Source: Adiantum capillus-veneris | Lineage: Eukaryota; Streptophyta; Polypodiopsida; Polypodiales; Pteridaceae | DNA length: 64,000 nt | Reading direction: 5' to 3' | Assembly (NCBI GenBank): GCA_014529385.2 | Contig: CM043952.1 | Location: 67,561,370 to 67,625,369 of the forward strand | Shown: positions 11,293 to 23,252 of the stretch, piece after piece | How the letters are laid out: each line of letters begins with the position of its first letter | Numbering within the stretch: the stretch's first letter is position 1 | Program-made: the position numbers and the translations under genes | Notes under the pieces: generated by a model | What the model was told of the DNA's origin: nothing | Seen by the model: only the letters and a program-made list of their open reading frames with translations | Database searches by the model: none

Positions 11293-14200
11293 ATGCAGTG
11301 TATGAAAAACACTGAAAAAGACTCCATTTTCCTACATGAGAAAATTTCTAAATCTTCTTGTGGGTGTCTTTTGTGACATTTGGTTGACCCTTAGAAAGTC
11401 TAACTCTCTTGTGATAATCTAGTAGCCTCTCAATCATGCTCCACACATCATTCTTTTATGCATTGTAGAATAATTGAGTGACTTATAGACTTAAATATGA
11501 CCAATTTTAGCAAGAGCTACCTCCCAATTGTATCCAATCTTCTTATTTGAGAAGGTTTTAAAAAACTCCCTTTTGGGAAATCTTGTATGCTCATAGAACA
11601 ATCGAGCTCGACAATTTGGCAATTGACATTCGTAGAGTGCACTTCCACATTAATTTTTAAACCCAAGGTCAACAAGAAAGTTCAAAATTTGTGTGAAAGT
11701 AGGTTTTTTTTAAAAAAAGGGTAGGAAAAAGAATCTAAATAGTACTTTAGCAAAGGCCCATTTTAGGAATTTTGGTCATTCACAATGCAAGGAGGTTGAG
11801 GTACTCCAAGGTAGTTCCCATCACTTTTATTCTTGCAAGTTTACTAATGACTTCAAAATCCATGGAAATGTAGCACTAGCACCTAAATTATTCCCTCTTT
11901 GTTTGCCGTGTACATAGAAAACATGGAATCCATTTCCCTCTTAAAGCAATGCCAAAAGTAGAGGGTTAAAATCTAGTTTTCCATACAACTCTCAACAGGA
12001 CTTTGTAAAGCTTCTTGTGATGGCTAGCTTTTTGATGCTATCTTCATTGAATTGTGCCTTTCTATTTTCTCCTTATTTCAAAACACCTTTGTTTTGTATG
12101 TGAAATTGACCACCTCAATCAAGCTTTAATTATGTACAAGTGGTATAGTGGCCACATTATCATTTTTGCCTTTAAATTCTTTTTCTCGGGAAAGAGTTAT
12201 CCCTGATCATGCATGCATCATAGTCTCGAAAAGGACAACAAAATCCAAGATGTTCCCACTAATGCTCCCTTGTTAGGACACAACCATCATCTTTTCCACC
12301 ATTTTTTTCCTCTCTAAGATTTAACTTCAAGCAAAGTCAAAGAAAAGCCCTATCAAATAACGTTGCATTAATGACCACACAAAAAAGTAGAAAAAAGAAA
12401 CTGAAGATGAAAATGCTTGGTTCAATCTCCATTGGATTGGTAGTGAAAAGAAAACAAAGATGGGAAATAGGAATAGGCTACATGGGAAATAATTTTTAGC
12501 AAAGACATGAAGTAGAGGCTACATGGAAAATCACTTTTGGCAAGCTAGAAGTAAACCTTATCCTTGCCATATACTATAAGTCCCCTTCAATTCTCCCCCC
12601 CTCTCTAATTCCATCATTATTATCAAAGAAAGTTCTTAGAATGTTTGGAATTATGTAGTAACTCCGGTGTCACCTTCGAACTAATCTAGTAGTCAGGTTT
12701 AAAGAACATTTGCAGGGAAAAACATTGGTCACCCCAAAGCTATGGCCTTTGAAAGTGGAATGTTTCTTCCCAAAGGCTTACGTCTATATCCTTATCCTTG
12801 CATTAATGTCTATCTTTTGTATCTAAAAATGAAAAATCTTTACAACATTAAACTTTTGAATGCTTTTTTTGGCATGCAAATTTATTATTAGACGTCCTAT
12901 TGAATCTTTTCTCGCATATATGCTCTCTTTCTTTGTGTATTGTTTTCATTTTTTATGTCAATCTCCCTTCATTCGTATACCACTTACGGCCAACCTCTCT
13001 AGCCACTAGGCGCATTTTCTATACATATTTTCATCCACCCATCTAAAATGTTTGAGATGCAGATAATTTTGAGAGAGGCTCCCTAGAGCCAAAGGGGTGA
13101 TTACATAAACCTCTTTATATAAGTGAAGATACTTATGAGAGAGGCTCCCTAGAGCTGAAGGGGTGATTACATAAACCCCTTTATGTGAGTGAAGATAACC
13201 TCCATTTAGAGGACTTCTTGGCATAGAAACATGGAACAAGGAATGGCATTGGGAATGGCCAAGGGGGGAAGGAGGAAGAACGGAGGACCCAAAACATGGA
13301 AGGGTATTGTGAACATCCTAGATTAGTGGGTTGAAAAAAATGTGGTCTACATTAGTGGTCACACTAATGATCATTATGAGGTGATAACTCATCAAAAGCT
13401 TCCTATATCACATGCATTCAAAATATTATTAATAATACCCCAATATTCATGTTACATTTACATTGTGGTCCTATTTAAAAACCCCCACCCCCTCTAATGT
13501 ATACATAAAAATATACTTTTTGGACTATGAATAATCAATCCTCTTCGGTAAACTCAAGTGATATGATACACATTTTGCAAAGTGACCACTCCGAGGCTCA
13601 TGTTGAACTTTACATATCAACACCTCCTCAAGCTTTCTTTATCTCATGAACCCCTAATACTATCCCAAATCCATGGATCTTCTCAAATCCCAATGCCTTT
13701 ATGATATATCAAAGACTTGATCTTGCATGTCTGGACAAAGACCATGTATCAATGTGGCTTGTAAGGACTCTAATGAAAGAAGGGAAATCAAACTTCAACA
13801 TGCTTGAATTGATATTGGACTATGTTGGAAGCACTGATATTGGACTTCAATGTTTTTTGATTCAAACATGGTACTTTGCGTTCGGTCACCTAAATTTGTT
13901 AACATATATGCCAATCTTTCTCCCGAGATGCACGTCAAATTAGCTAGTACCTTGCAAGGCGTAAATACATTGCATGATGTTAATGAAATTTCTCGTTAGT
14001 GCTTAGTGTCTATGCTACATAAACCAACAATAGGTTTCCTCTAGCTGCTCTAAGGGATATAAAATTCAACATAAAGCCATAAGGAGATTGATTTTTGGAA
14101 ATGCTACTAGTTTTATTGACATTTGTGTAGCCATACACCTCTAACAAAACACTAAACACAATTCAAATAAAGCAAAAAAAATTGTACCTCTTAGATACCT

Positions 14201-14833
14201 CAAGGTGCACCTTATACAATCTTAAATGTGTTTGCATGAATGATGCATTAACCAATTCACCAAGCCATTGCATATTTCCCAGCTGGCTTATTATTGATGA
14301 CATAAATCAAGCTAAGCCACCATCTTTTTGTAATTGTCCAATTCCACATAATCTATATTTGCCACGATGTGTTGGAGCATTCCATCTGCATGTCTAGTTG
14401 GTTATCCAACACAACCACCTCCCTTGTGTCAACGGTGCAAGATATTGATTTTTGATCTGAATGACCTATCGTCCAATAGAAATGGAAAATCATTGGCTCG
14501 CTAGTGATGGACAAGGCCTTAAACTTCAGTTATTTCTTTTTGGCTTTGAAGATAAAGTGATGATGGCTTTAAGTGGTGGGTGATCCTCTCTCATTTTCTT
14601 TGACAAAAACCGCATGATAAGATTTTCTTCTCATTTTTGTTTAGTTTCTCAACTTAAAATGATGCTTTTACTCTCAAGAATTAATTGTTGTTGTGGCATA
14701 GAAAGCTTGTCCCCACCAAGATAGAAAGAGAACTCTTGTGCTCATTGTTGCCAGAAAAATTATCGACATAATTAGTGAGGTGAAATGATAGGTCAAAGAG
14801 GAATTTCAAAAATTCTACCTTAGTATGGCATGG
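11293..14833. other. no gene seen; one small tandem repeat
   Basis: Long AT-rich stretch without a convincing open frame. The only structure noted is the 66-bp tandem repeat at 13071-13202. Confidence 0.5.
13071..13202 (+). repeat. 66-bp tandem repeat, two copies
   Basis: The unit begins GAGAGAGGCTCCCTAGAG at 13071 and again at 13137; both continue with AGGGGTGATTACATAAAC. The copies differ at several positions. Confidence 0.85.
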
Positions 14834-14866
14834 CATTAGGGCCAAAAACGACTAGAAAAGGGATGT
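14834..14866 (+). repeat. terminal repeat of the half copy
   Basis: Starts CATTAGGGCCAAAAACGACT, then AGAAAAGGGATGT. It matches the termini at 20387-20419 and 31871-31903 apart from a few bases in the second half. Confidence 0.85.
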
Positions 14867-15274
14867 TTGTTAATCTAAGGATTAAGGAATAATCCAATAG
14901 TAATTTGACATGTATATAAAAGTATGGCACTCTTGTCTCCTCTATGTTGGGTCTTGATGGTCCTATTTTGGTGGAGAACGGCTAAATGTTTTGATCACAA
15001 GGTCGAAACTGCTTTTTAGGTGCTTTCAACGAGTAAGCCCATTAAGTTTGTGGCCCAAAGTATTGAAGTATGATCTTTTATTCTATTTTATATTTCACAA
15101 AATTTTTGTCAAAAGATAAAAAATCTATGTTTGAAGGCTGTAAAAACAAGGCCATTAATGACAAATCACCTACTTTTTTCAAACGTCTACTTTTTTCACC
15201 TTCCCTCTATTGTGAGAGCTTTGCTTCTTTTCATCAGTGTATTTTCATTTTTCTTCTCTAATCTTTGAGTTTCC

Positions 15275-16509
15275 ATGGCGTCTTCTACACACCGCCCTTC
15301 ACATAACATAACTTCTTGTGACTTTCATAACATTAGAGAGGATGATCTTTGGAAACCTATGTCTTTTTCGTGTGAATGATTGGGTAACAATGCTTCATTC
15401 AGCAAAGGTGTACATAGAATGAAGAGAACCAAACGAGATAAAGTAAAAAACCATTGGAAAGGTCGTGTTCTTGCTTTCAAAGTGATCGACAATGGCTGGC
15501 TACTAAGGTTCAACATGTGTACATGGCCAAGGATATGGTGTTAGACTTGGATGAACATCTCACACTACATTCTTACTGTAAGAAATATAAATCTTATCTA
15601 TATGATACAATGAATTTAACATTCTCCCATTGTTCTTTCTCATATCTTTCCTTCAACAGCCATGGAAAGGCAATCTGTGGAGAGCCTAAGTGGTGGGACA
15701 TTCAAAGCAATGCATAAGGTGATTGTAGATGTTATGTATGCTGACAAGCTACCTTCTTTTTAAAAAACAATGGATTTGTTTGTCTATTTTGCAGAATACA
15801 AGGTTCCATCACGAGAAGGTGCATATGGAGAACTACATCAGCTACCCATTCCCACCATAAGATCACTAGATTGGGAATCCTTTGATGCATGTACTATATC
15901 AAGCTTCAAATCCAAGATCAAAGAAGACTTCCTTAAAGCTATGTATCCGGGTAGGATTTGAAGAAGGATTGAAGCTCAATGGTTCTTGCCTATACATGTC
16001 TTTGTGGCATGTTTCAAAACAATGGATTTGCAAAGGACAAAGAGAATGTGGCTTAATAGAAGACTTTCTATGACCGAACTGGATAATGTACTTGGAGAAG
16101 TATGGAGTACCAAAGAAAATTTCCATATTGGTGATAATATCAACTGTAGAGTAAGCCCAAATTCTATGTATATCTCATATCAACTATGTCGTTAGTTCTC
16201 GGCTATGACTATAAGATATGGAGAAGCAAGTTAGGTAGTTGGGTTCCTCTTGACTTTGAGGAAAATTGCCCAGAGTTTGAAATAAAGGTCATAGTCCATC
16301 CACACATTGAGCATAGAAGCCTTACAGTAACAACAAATTGGAGACTATAGGATGTTAGAAAATCTCTTGAGTTTCTTGATGAAACATCTCCTGAGTATAG
16401 ATTCAAAGTGGATGGCATTGTTGTGATCGCAAGGATGGAGAATTCAATCTCTTGCATTACATGTGTTCCCCCAAAAAGAGTTGTATTTGAGCCACTTGCA
16501 AGGACTTGA
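15275..16509 (+). pseudogene. partner gene of the H3-like/Ulp1 gene, half copy
   Basis: Same gene as the minus-strand gene at 30214-31468. ATG at 15275 (MASSTHRPSHNITSCDF). An intron ends in CAACAG before codons reading MERQSVESLSG at about 15660. Downstream motifs are SREGAYGELHQLPIP, TISSFKSKIKED, LNRRLSMTELDNVLG and SISYQLCR-like. Broken by TGA (about 15377), a frameshift near 15505, TAA (about 15761), TGA (about 15958) and TAG after the YQLCR motif (about 16193). The N-terminal part (WKGRVLAFKVIDNGW, then MAKDMVLDLDEH) faintly recalls a BAH-type chromatin reader; that is a guess. It is convergent with the gene at 16739-19055, about 230 bp away. Confidence 0.7.
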
Positions 16510-16738
16510 CAAAACTGGGGTTCAATGCCATAATCATTGCATTTTTGCAACTATAGATGTCTTTTCTACCTTGTTATGATCATTATTTATGTTCTTTTAA
16601 ATTTACATGACACCATGATACACAATCAAGGATCAAATAGTTGGCATAAAATTTTGAAGTACAAAACTATGAACCACCAAAGGGTGTATGTTCATATGGA
16701 CAAAATGAACAAAAGTGTACATAACTTTTGTGGAGTAA

Positions 16739-19055
16739 TCAATCATGAAACTCCACTTTATTTTTGCATGGGAGGATCCTGCATCCTCAGAGACTCTTTT
16801 TCTTTTGTGTTCAGGAGGGGGTGAAGTCGGTTTAGGAGAGGGTGGTGGTGAGTTAGGTTCCTTGGGGGTTGATGACTTGGGCTCCTCAGGGCTTGGTATG
16901 CGGGACTTGGCAATGGGTTCTATGGGGATTGGTGCTTTGAGCTCCTTAGGAGTGGTTAGCTTGGGTGATATTGCAACCTTCTTTGGAAACGAATGGTAGT
17001 TTGAAAGGTGAGCCAGGTGCCTCCCCCTTACTGTTCTTAGTTGAACGACGCTTTTGAACCTTGAATTTCAATGGTGAATGGAATGGAGGGCCCTTTGATT
17101 TTGCTTTTATTTTTGCAAAGATCTTCTTCTTGGTAGGGCTCTTCTTTGCATGGATCCTCCTTGCATGGATCTTCTATGTAGGGCTCTTCTTTGTATGGCT
17201 CCTCTTTGCAAGGCTCTTATTTGTATGGCTCCTCTTTGTAGGGCTCTTATTTGTATGGCTCCTCTTTAAAGGACTCTTTGCACGGCTCTTCTTCTTGTGA
17301 TTCCTTTTCTTTGCATTCAAACCCTTGGTGGCTCTACCTTTGTTTGGTGGAAAGGGAGACTCTGGGTTGTCTGGAATTTTTGCCATAGGAGTGTCTAGAT
17401 CATTTGGGTTTATTGACCGTTCCAAAACCATAGAAACAACCTTCGCTTTCACTCACATGACCCAAGAATCTGGATATTCACGCAAGAAAATAGAAAAAAT
17501 AAATAAAGAACATGAGTACATACATAAGTTAAGAAGTCAAAACAAATCAATGGCAGGTGGGATGTACACTTACAATGAGTGTAGCCATCCCGCACCTTGA
17601 CTCAAGATATCTCCATGCAATGGCAAGCACCCTCCATCCACAAGATGTTGAGTCTGTTTGTAAAGGCACTTTTTGATTGCAATACTTGAAAGCTTCTATA
17701 TTGTAATCTTATTTGTGGTACTCAGGTGACCAACGATAAGTTTGGCAGCATTGCAAGAAGACATCAATCAAAAAGCTACTAATAGAAAACAAGGGGCTAT
17801 CAAGCATAGATTATACTTCAGACTTATAGTTTACTTCTCCCATGGATACTTGACTGTGTATTCATAAATATAACATCTTTCTCCAAAAGATTGAAGATAA
17901 TAAGACTCCAATGCCCTCTACATGAAAGCTAGGAATACCACATAATATAAAAAATTGTTAGGAGTTAAGACTTACCCTTCAACATAGGGTATATTATGTA
18001 ATTACATGTGAGCATGTCAAATTCCTTAAAAAAATTTGAAAGGATTCCTTGCTTGTTGAATAGGCACTGTGTCACTAGAGGATCAAGTATGGTTATTTTC
18101 ATAGTTATAACCTCTGGACGATTCCTCATAAGACACGTGAAGTCAAAGGAAATACATCCCCCAATGAGGCCCTTGTAGACATGCACTAATAATTAGCAAA
18201 GGGGGAACACATACCTGAGACATATGAAGAGCACAGTATCACCAACCTCAATGTTGGGGTTTGCAAGCATACTTCTATCTTGAGGGAATATGTCACAATA
18301 CACCTCATCATCCCCGTATGTGGAGACATCTAGAACCATTTGGCCTGTAACTTTTTCATAAAGGAGGGTGTTTGATGCTCTATAATTTTTGCTTGCTCTG
18401 TAAGGATAGCATCTTTTGATATAATGTCTTGCTCCCTCTCAACCTCCTTGCCTGGCCTTTCTTGTGTCATAGTGATGTGTAACATCTTCAATGACAACCC
18501 CTGACTTATTTTGTTGCCTGACAAGAGGAATCTTTAAAATTTGATAGGCCCTAAGATCCTCACTAGGAATTGGCTCTAGAGCCTTATCAAATTTGTACCT
18601 CAGCCTTGACACAAGCACAAAATCTTTCCCCATCAGTGTGACCCTGTGAGCAAATGCAACTACAATGTAGCTATCATTCGTAAATTCTATTAGGAAATCC
18701 TCAGTAGCCTCCTGAAGGCACATCAAGGCTTGAGATTGACACCTTATTAAAAAAAAAGTTTGCTTTTCATTGTGCTCACCAATCTATCTGATATCTCCTT
18801 CACAACTCTCATGAAGGGTAGCCTAGGGATAAGAAGACAAGTAGATTTCTGTGCTTTCCTTATCTCCCTTAGAGATTTCACTTGATAATTCATTCTCTCC
18901 CTAGCAGTAGACCTTTGAAGAGGTTGTGTAAGTGGCTTCTCCTCCTCTTTCTTCCTCGATTCTGGCTTGATTGATTCCTGCTAGTTGTCACCATCTTTCT
19001 CTGAATCCTTTGGAACTTGGTAAACTTTTCTTGCAGTTTGGTTTGTCCTTGCCAT
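16739..19055 (-). pseudogene. histone H3-like / Ulp1-like protease fusion, half copy
   Basis: Minus-strand gene starting at ATG 19055-19053 with MARTNQTARKVYQ, which is the H3 tail with K4 changed to N. The H3 fold follows (LREIRKAQKSTCLLI, LMCLQEATEDFLIEF, AHRVTLMGKDFVL), then the ILDPLVTQC segment and GHWSLIIFNLLEKDVIFMN. The catalytic-cysteine motif is QTDSTSCGWRVLAIAW, with the Cys codon at 17642-17640. A basic tail with KSP repeats lies at about 17400-17050. Damage: TAG after about residue 24, a one-base contraction of the T run at about 18750, a one-base loss upstream of the catalytic motif, TGA near 17448, and later frameshifts. It keeps the protease cysteine motif in better shape than the other copy. 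Confidence 0.85.
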
Positions 19056-19080
19056 ATGGGGCTAGCCAAAAAATATGCCC

Positions 19081-19403
19081 AAACAAAGCAATAGCAGGTG
19101 CTTCAAACTTTATCGACCATGCGCTATCGTGCTGTGCAGGAAGATCAGAAGAAATCGTCTGTCACCTTATGAGACTCCTCAAACAAAGCAATAGGAGATG
19201 CTTCCAACGTTCACAACCATGCCCTATCGTGCCATGTAGGATGATGATAGAAAGTCATTTGGTAGCCTATAAACATGCCAGAACAAAGCGATGGTAGGTG
19301 CTTCCAACGTTCACGACCATGCCCTATCACGCCGTGGAGGATGATGTAGAAAAATCATATAATAGCCTAAAAACATGCTCGAATGAAGCGATGGTAGGTC
19401 CTT
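19081..19403. repeat. tandem array, 100-bp period
   Basis: AACAAAGC-type unit starts fall at 19081, 19181, 19281 and 19381. Each unit contains a segment like CCATGCCCTATCGTGCC. The array lies immediately upstream of the ATG of the H3-like gene (19055, minus strand), so it occupies its promoter. The fourth unit is cut by gypsy sequence. Confidence 0.88.
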
Positions 19404-20386
19404 CAGCTTATGGCCTTTTGATGCCTCTCCCTATCCTTGCTGGCCCTTAGGAAAAAATCTCCATGGAGTTTTCACAGGACTTCCCACCACATCCTCACAC
19501 AATGATATTATATGGACCATAGTTGACCATTTTAGCAAACAAGCATACATTGTACCTTGCAAAAAGACATTGTCTGCACCATAGGCTACAAACCTTTTCC
19601 TCAAAACCATCTTCCCCTACCATGGCTTCCCCAAGGTCATTCTCTCAGATCGAGATGGCCGCTTTTGCAATCACTTTTGGGTCGCCCTAGCCAAAAACTT
19701 AGGCTCCACAATGGATTTCACATCTGCATTTCACCCTGAAAGTAATGGTCAAACAGAAGCCACGAACAACAATATTATGGACCTCCTTAGATCTTATACC
19801 ACTGAAAATACTGCAAACTGGGACCAACACCTCCCTATGCTTCAATTTTCTTACAATAACCCCCGTCACTCCTCCACAAACCGTGCACCCTTTGAAATTG
19901 TCTATGGAAAGAAAGTCCCTATCCCCGTCTCCACTATTAACACTGATGTCCATGCAGTGGCTGACACTTTAGCAAGAGACCACACACACATTTTACAAGA
20001 AGCCACAACTTGCATTAAATGAGCACAACAAAGATACAATGCATAAGCCAACAAGAAACGAAGACCTGCATCTTTTAAAGAGAACGACCTTGTTTGGCTT
20101 AGAATAAAAAAAACGACGCTTGAAAAGCGTAGAAAAATATCCCAAAGTAAAATTGGCCCCTAGATTTTATGACCCATTTAAAATCCTTCAAAAGAAAAAT
20201 GACAATGCATTCTGCTTGGGCATTCCCTCACATTGGGAAATACACAACTCCTTTCATGTTAGTTTGTTGAGACCACATAAGGGACCTATTCTCGATACTC
20301 CTTCCAGAGCTCCCCCCCCCCCCGCCTTAATTGAGGACGATGAAGAAATTCTCTCTCAAAATAATTTTAGATCATGACATGACCAC
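19404..20386 (+). pseudogene. Ty3/gypsy integrase fragment, 5' part
   Basis: Reads GLLMPLPI, then IVDHFSKQAYIVPCKK, VILSDRDGRFCNHFW (integrase Asp), AFHPESNGQTEATN (integrase Glu) and RAPFEIVYGKK, then the C-terminal NSFHVSLLRPHKGP and DDEEILSQN. Several stops and frameshifts are present. Coding similarity ends at about 20375, just before the terminal repeat of the large element, and resumes at 31904. Confidence 0.88.
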
Positions 20387-20419
20387 CATTAGGGCCAAAA
20401 ACGACTCAAAAAGGGCTGT
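20387..20419 (+). repeat. left terminal inverted repeat
   Basis: CATTAGGGCCAAAAACGACT followed by CAAAAAGGGCTGT. The reverse complement occurs at 31871-31903 with one difference (G to A at position 29). Confidence 0.9.
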
Positions 20420-20757
20420 CTAAGGAATTGGTTAAATTACTAATTAGCAGAGCCGTTTGTGGTCAAAACGGCTCCGAATTTGTCCGTTTTGGTCATTTAA
20501 AGCATATCTACGCAATCTAAAACGTATCTAGGTACAGATCTCTAAATATTCAAAAAGATATCGTTTTCTTCACATTCCTTTGTGGCTCACCTCGAAATTT
20601 GTTTTCATTTACTTCACTTGGCGGCAAATAGTTGTTTCCACTTTTGAATCTCTCTTTTTTCTCTCACCTTTCGCGAGCTTTATCTCTTCTTCTCTGATGC
20701 ACCTTGTTTTGCTGCTACGTTATTTCCATTATACTTTCTGCTCCTTCATTACTTACA

Positions 20758-23157
20758 ATGACTAATACATCTTTCATTAGTGATAACCGTAAGTTTCACT
20801 TGAACATTAAGCTAAGCCAGGAATATGCTACTACGCGGAGTGTCTATCAAAGACCAGTTACAACTGCAAATGAAGCACAACAACTTCGCAACGAGGGAAA
20901 GAAACACATTGATATATGGACAGATGGGAGCTTGTATCCACCGGATCCTAGCACTGGAAGGTATCCATCTTTTCACACACCTCATGATTTGATGAGATTT
21001 GTTGGTGATGGGGTTGATGGCTTACTAGGATATAGTTCTAGGTTATCTTATTTACACATTGATCATACACATTACATTCAATATCTCAAAACTGTGTTGT
21101 CTTCAAATGCAACAAGAATTTTAGAACTTGAAAACCAAATAGCATCTCTAAAACAAGAAAATCACCAACTTCGGACTTTAAAAGAAACTCCAATAGGATT
21201 AAGAGCACGAGTAAAACGAATGAGAGATGTAGTAAAATTAACAGAAGGTTCTGGAAAAAGAAAAAAAAGATTAAAGATTACTAGAGAACATGTGACTAGT
21301 CTTTTAGGATTTGATATGTCCAATGGTCAAGAAAGGGTGAGATTTTTGAATGAGGTAATGAACAAAAGTGATATTCTTAAACTTTTGAAACTTCCTAAAA
21401 ATCAAACTCAGAAAAAATTGGTATTTCAAAGTTTACTAGAAAGATATGGGTTTACTGGTCCAACCTTCTTAAATGCAAGAAGTTTGTGACACAGTGGGGG
21501 TGAGTAGAAGGGGTTACAGGGCCATCTCTAAAACCTGGTTTCAGGTTTTAAAGTATTACAAGATTAAAGCTTTTGGGTTGCCTAGGCCTCATAATGTTGG
21601 GAAAGTTAAGACTCTATTAAACGAAGAAATACCCGAACATTTTGGAGAGTACTATCATATAGAAGGAACGATGCCATATGAAAAACAAAAAAAAAATCTT
21701 CTTTTGAGTATAATGTTTTTAATAACATTTGGATGAGTATAAAAAATGTTCAATCTGCTATGGTGAGATACTATAATATGCAAGAAGTAGATTGTGAAGG
21801 AAAACTTATATTTGTTCTGAATTTGGATGAAGCTCAAATTCAAAAATGTCAAAAAATGGAAAGAGTATCCATATCCCTTATGAATAGAGCATTGGACTAT
21901 AGCCAGGGTAAGCTTGATTCCCCATACCACAAAACTCAATCAGAAATGGAACTTTGGTGGATCGGAGCAGCTCAAATACCAGTAGAAAATCGCGATACAT
22001 TGAAATGGCTGTTTTTGCAGACCAATATCCCTTCTGTTATACAGGACCAAAATGCAGGTGAAAAACGCTATGTAGATGGCACGGGTGACTTTTTTGTAGA
22101 ATGGCACTTGAGTGCCAACCTAAAAGCATTAAAGTGCATGTTTGGTGTATGTGGAGGTGCCAATACCAAGTATCCATGTCTATATTGCATGGCAAGCACT
22201 GGAACAAAAGGATGGCTTGCAGAACACGAGGTTGGAAAAGCACCATCGAGGAATAGTGTTAACGTCATCGACTACCCATCATCTTCTATGATTTGGGATC
22301 CAGTTCTAACAATAGATTAAAAAAATGTACATATATGCACAATGCATGCAAAGATTAGAATCTTGGACAAATTGCTTCGACTCCATCTTGACTATGCATA
22401 TTCTATTAAGCCAACTAAACTTGCAGACGAGTGCATAGAAAAATGTGAGGCTTTGCTCTCTCAAATGGGTTTTCATAGTGGTCAAGTGCATCTAAAAAAA
22501 GATCCCACTCTTTCAAAAGGAATCGGTGATGTTTTGCAAGATGTTTCAATGGGTGGAGCAAAAGCCAGAAGATTTTTGAGTAACCATGACAACAAACAAA
22601 TTGATGATATGTGGAACTGCTGGAAGGATCTTTGTGTTATAACAACCAATGTCAAAAGTAGACCAGATGTAGCCAACAAACGCATGGAAGTGTGGAAGAA
22701 GCTCAACAATTTTTTAAAAGTTTTGAGACAACAAGTTAGCTCTGCTACTTATGCAGATGACTTTAAAAAGACAATAAATCTTTTAATAACTGCTATTACA
22801 GATGCTTGGGGAGCAAAAGACATTACATATTACTTGGTGAGTATTCAATTACTTTCTAAAGTCTGGATAGTATTTTACTTTGCATCCTATTGAGTTCAAC
22901 TAACTTTTTTTAAATATTTTTAGCATATTCTGTACCTGCATGGACCATATTTTGCAAAACAAGGACCCCTTGCAACATGGAATACTCAGGGAATGGAAAA
23001 ATCTCACTATTAAGCGAGGACTTCTTTTTTCAAATGTACGAGAAAGGGAGGTGGACAAAGAAGGAGCAATGCACTAAAGGAATTATTCAATTGGTTCTAT
23101 AGGAGGCAATTACAACGGATGAGATCAAACAACCATGCTGCTCAACCACAGATATGA
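20758..23157 (+). pseudogene. candidate transposase of an unrecognised family
   Basis: Exon 1 starts at ATG 20758; a GT-AG intron lies at 22837-22923; the last exon ends at TGA 23155-23157. Order: KHIDIWTDGSLYP (about residues 58-70); a short coiled coil (LELENQIASLKQENHQL); a lysine-rich region; FVLNLDE (about 21825); QSEMELWWIGAAQ; DGTGDFFVEWHL with paired cysteines ending CLYCM (about 22190); HICTMHAKIRI (22332); GGAKARRFL; and TWNTQGMEKSHY followed by KELFNWFYRR. All recur in the second copy at 57170-59786, with the intron before the last exon at the same place. The LDE, DGxGDF and GMEKSHY acidic residues could form a DDE-type RNase H site; that is inference. Broken by frameshifts near 21473 and 21685, TAA at 22318-22320 and TAA after KSHY. 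No named family recognised. Confidence 0.7.
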
Positions 23158-23252
23158 GATTAATGCTTCACTTTGAAACTTTGTACTGAATCTTTCTAAA
23201 GAGATCCAAATTCAAAAAAGATATTTTGGTGCAAAAAATTGTCAAATTTACA

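Larger units (their letters stand above)
14834..19403. mobile_element. half copy of the histone/protease transposon, inverted relative to the main copy
   Basis: It begins with the terminal sequence CATTAGGGCCAAAAACGACT at 14834 and is collinear in reverse with 27764-31903 of the main element. The order is terminus, partner gene (+), convergent H3-like/Ulp1 gene (-), then a 100-bp tandem array. It stops at about 19403, where gypsy integrase coding begins. The other half (candidate transposase pair) and second terminus are missing, so this looks like a deletion derivative. Confidence 0.85.
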
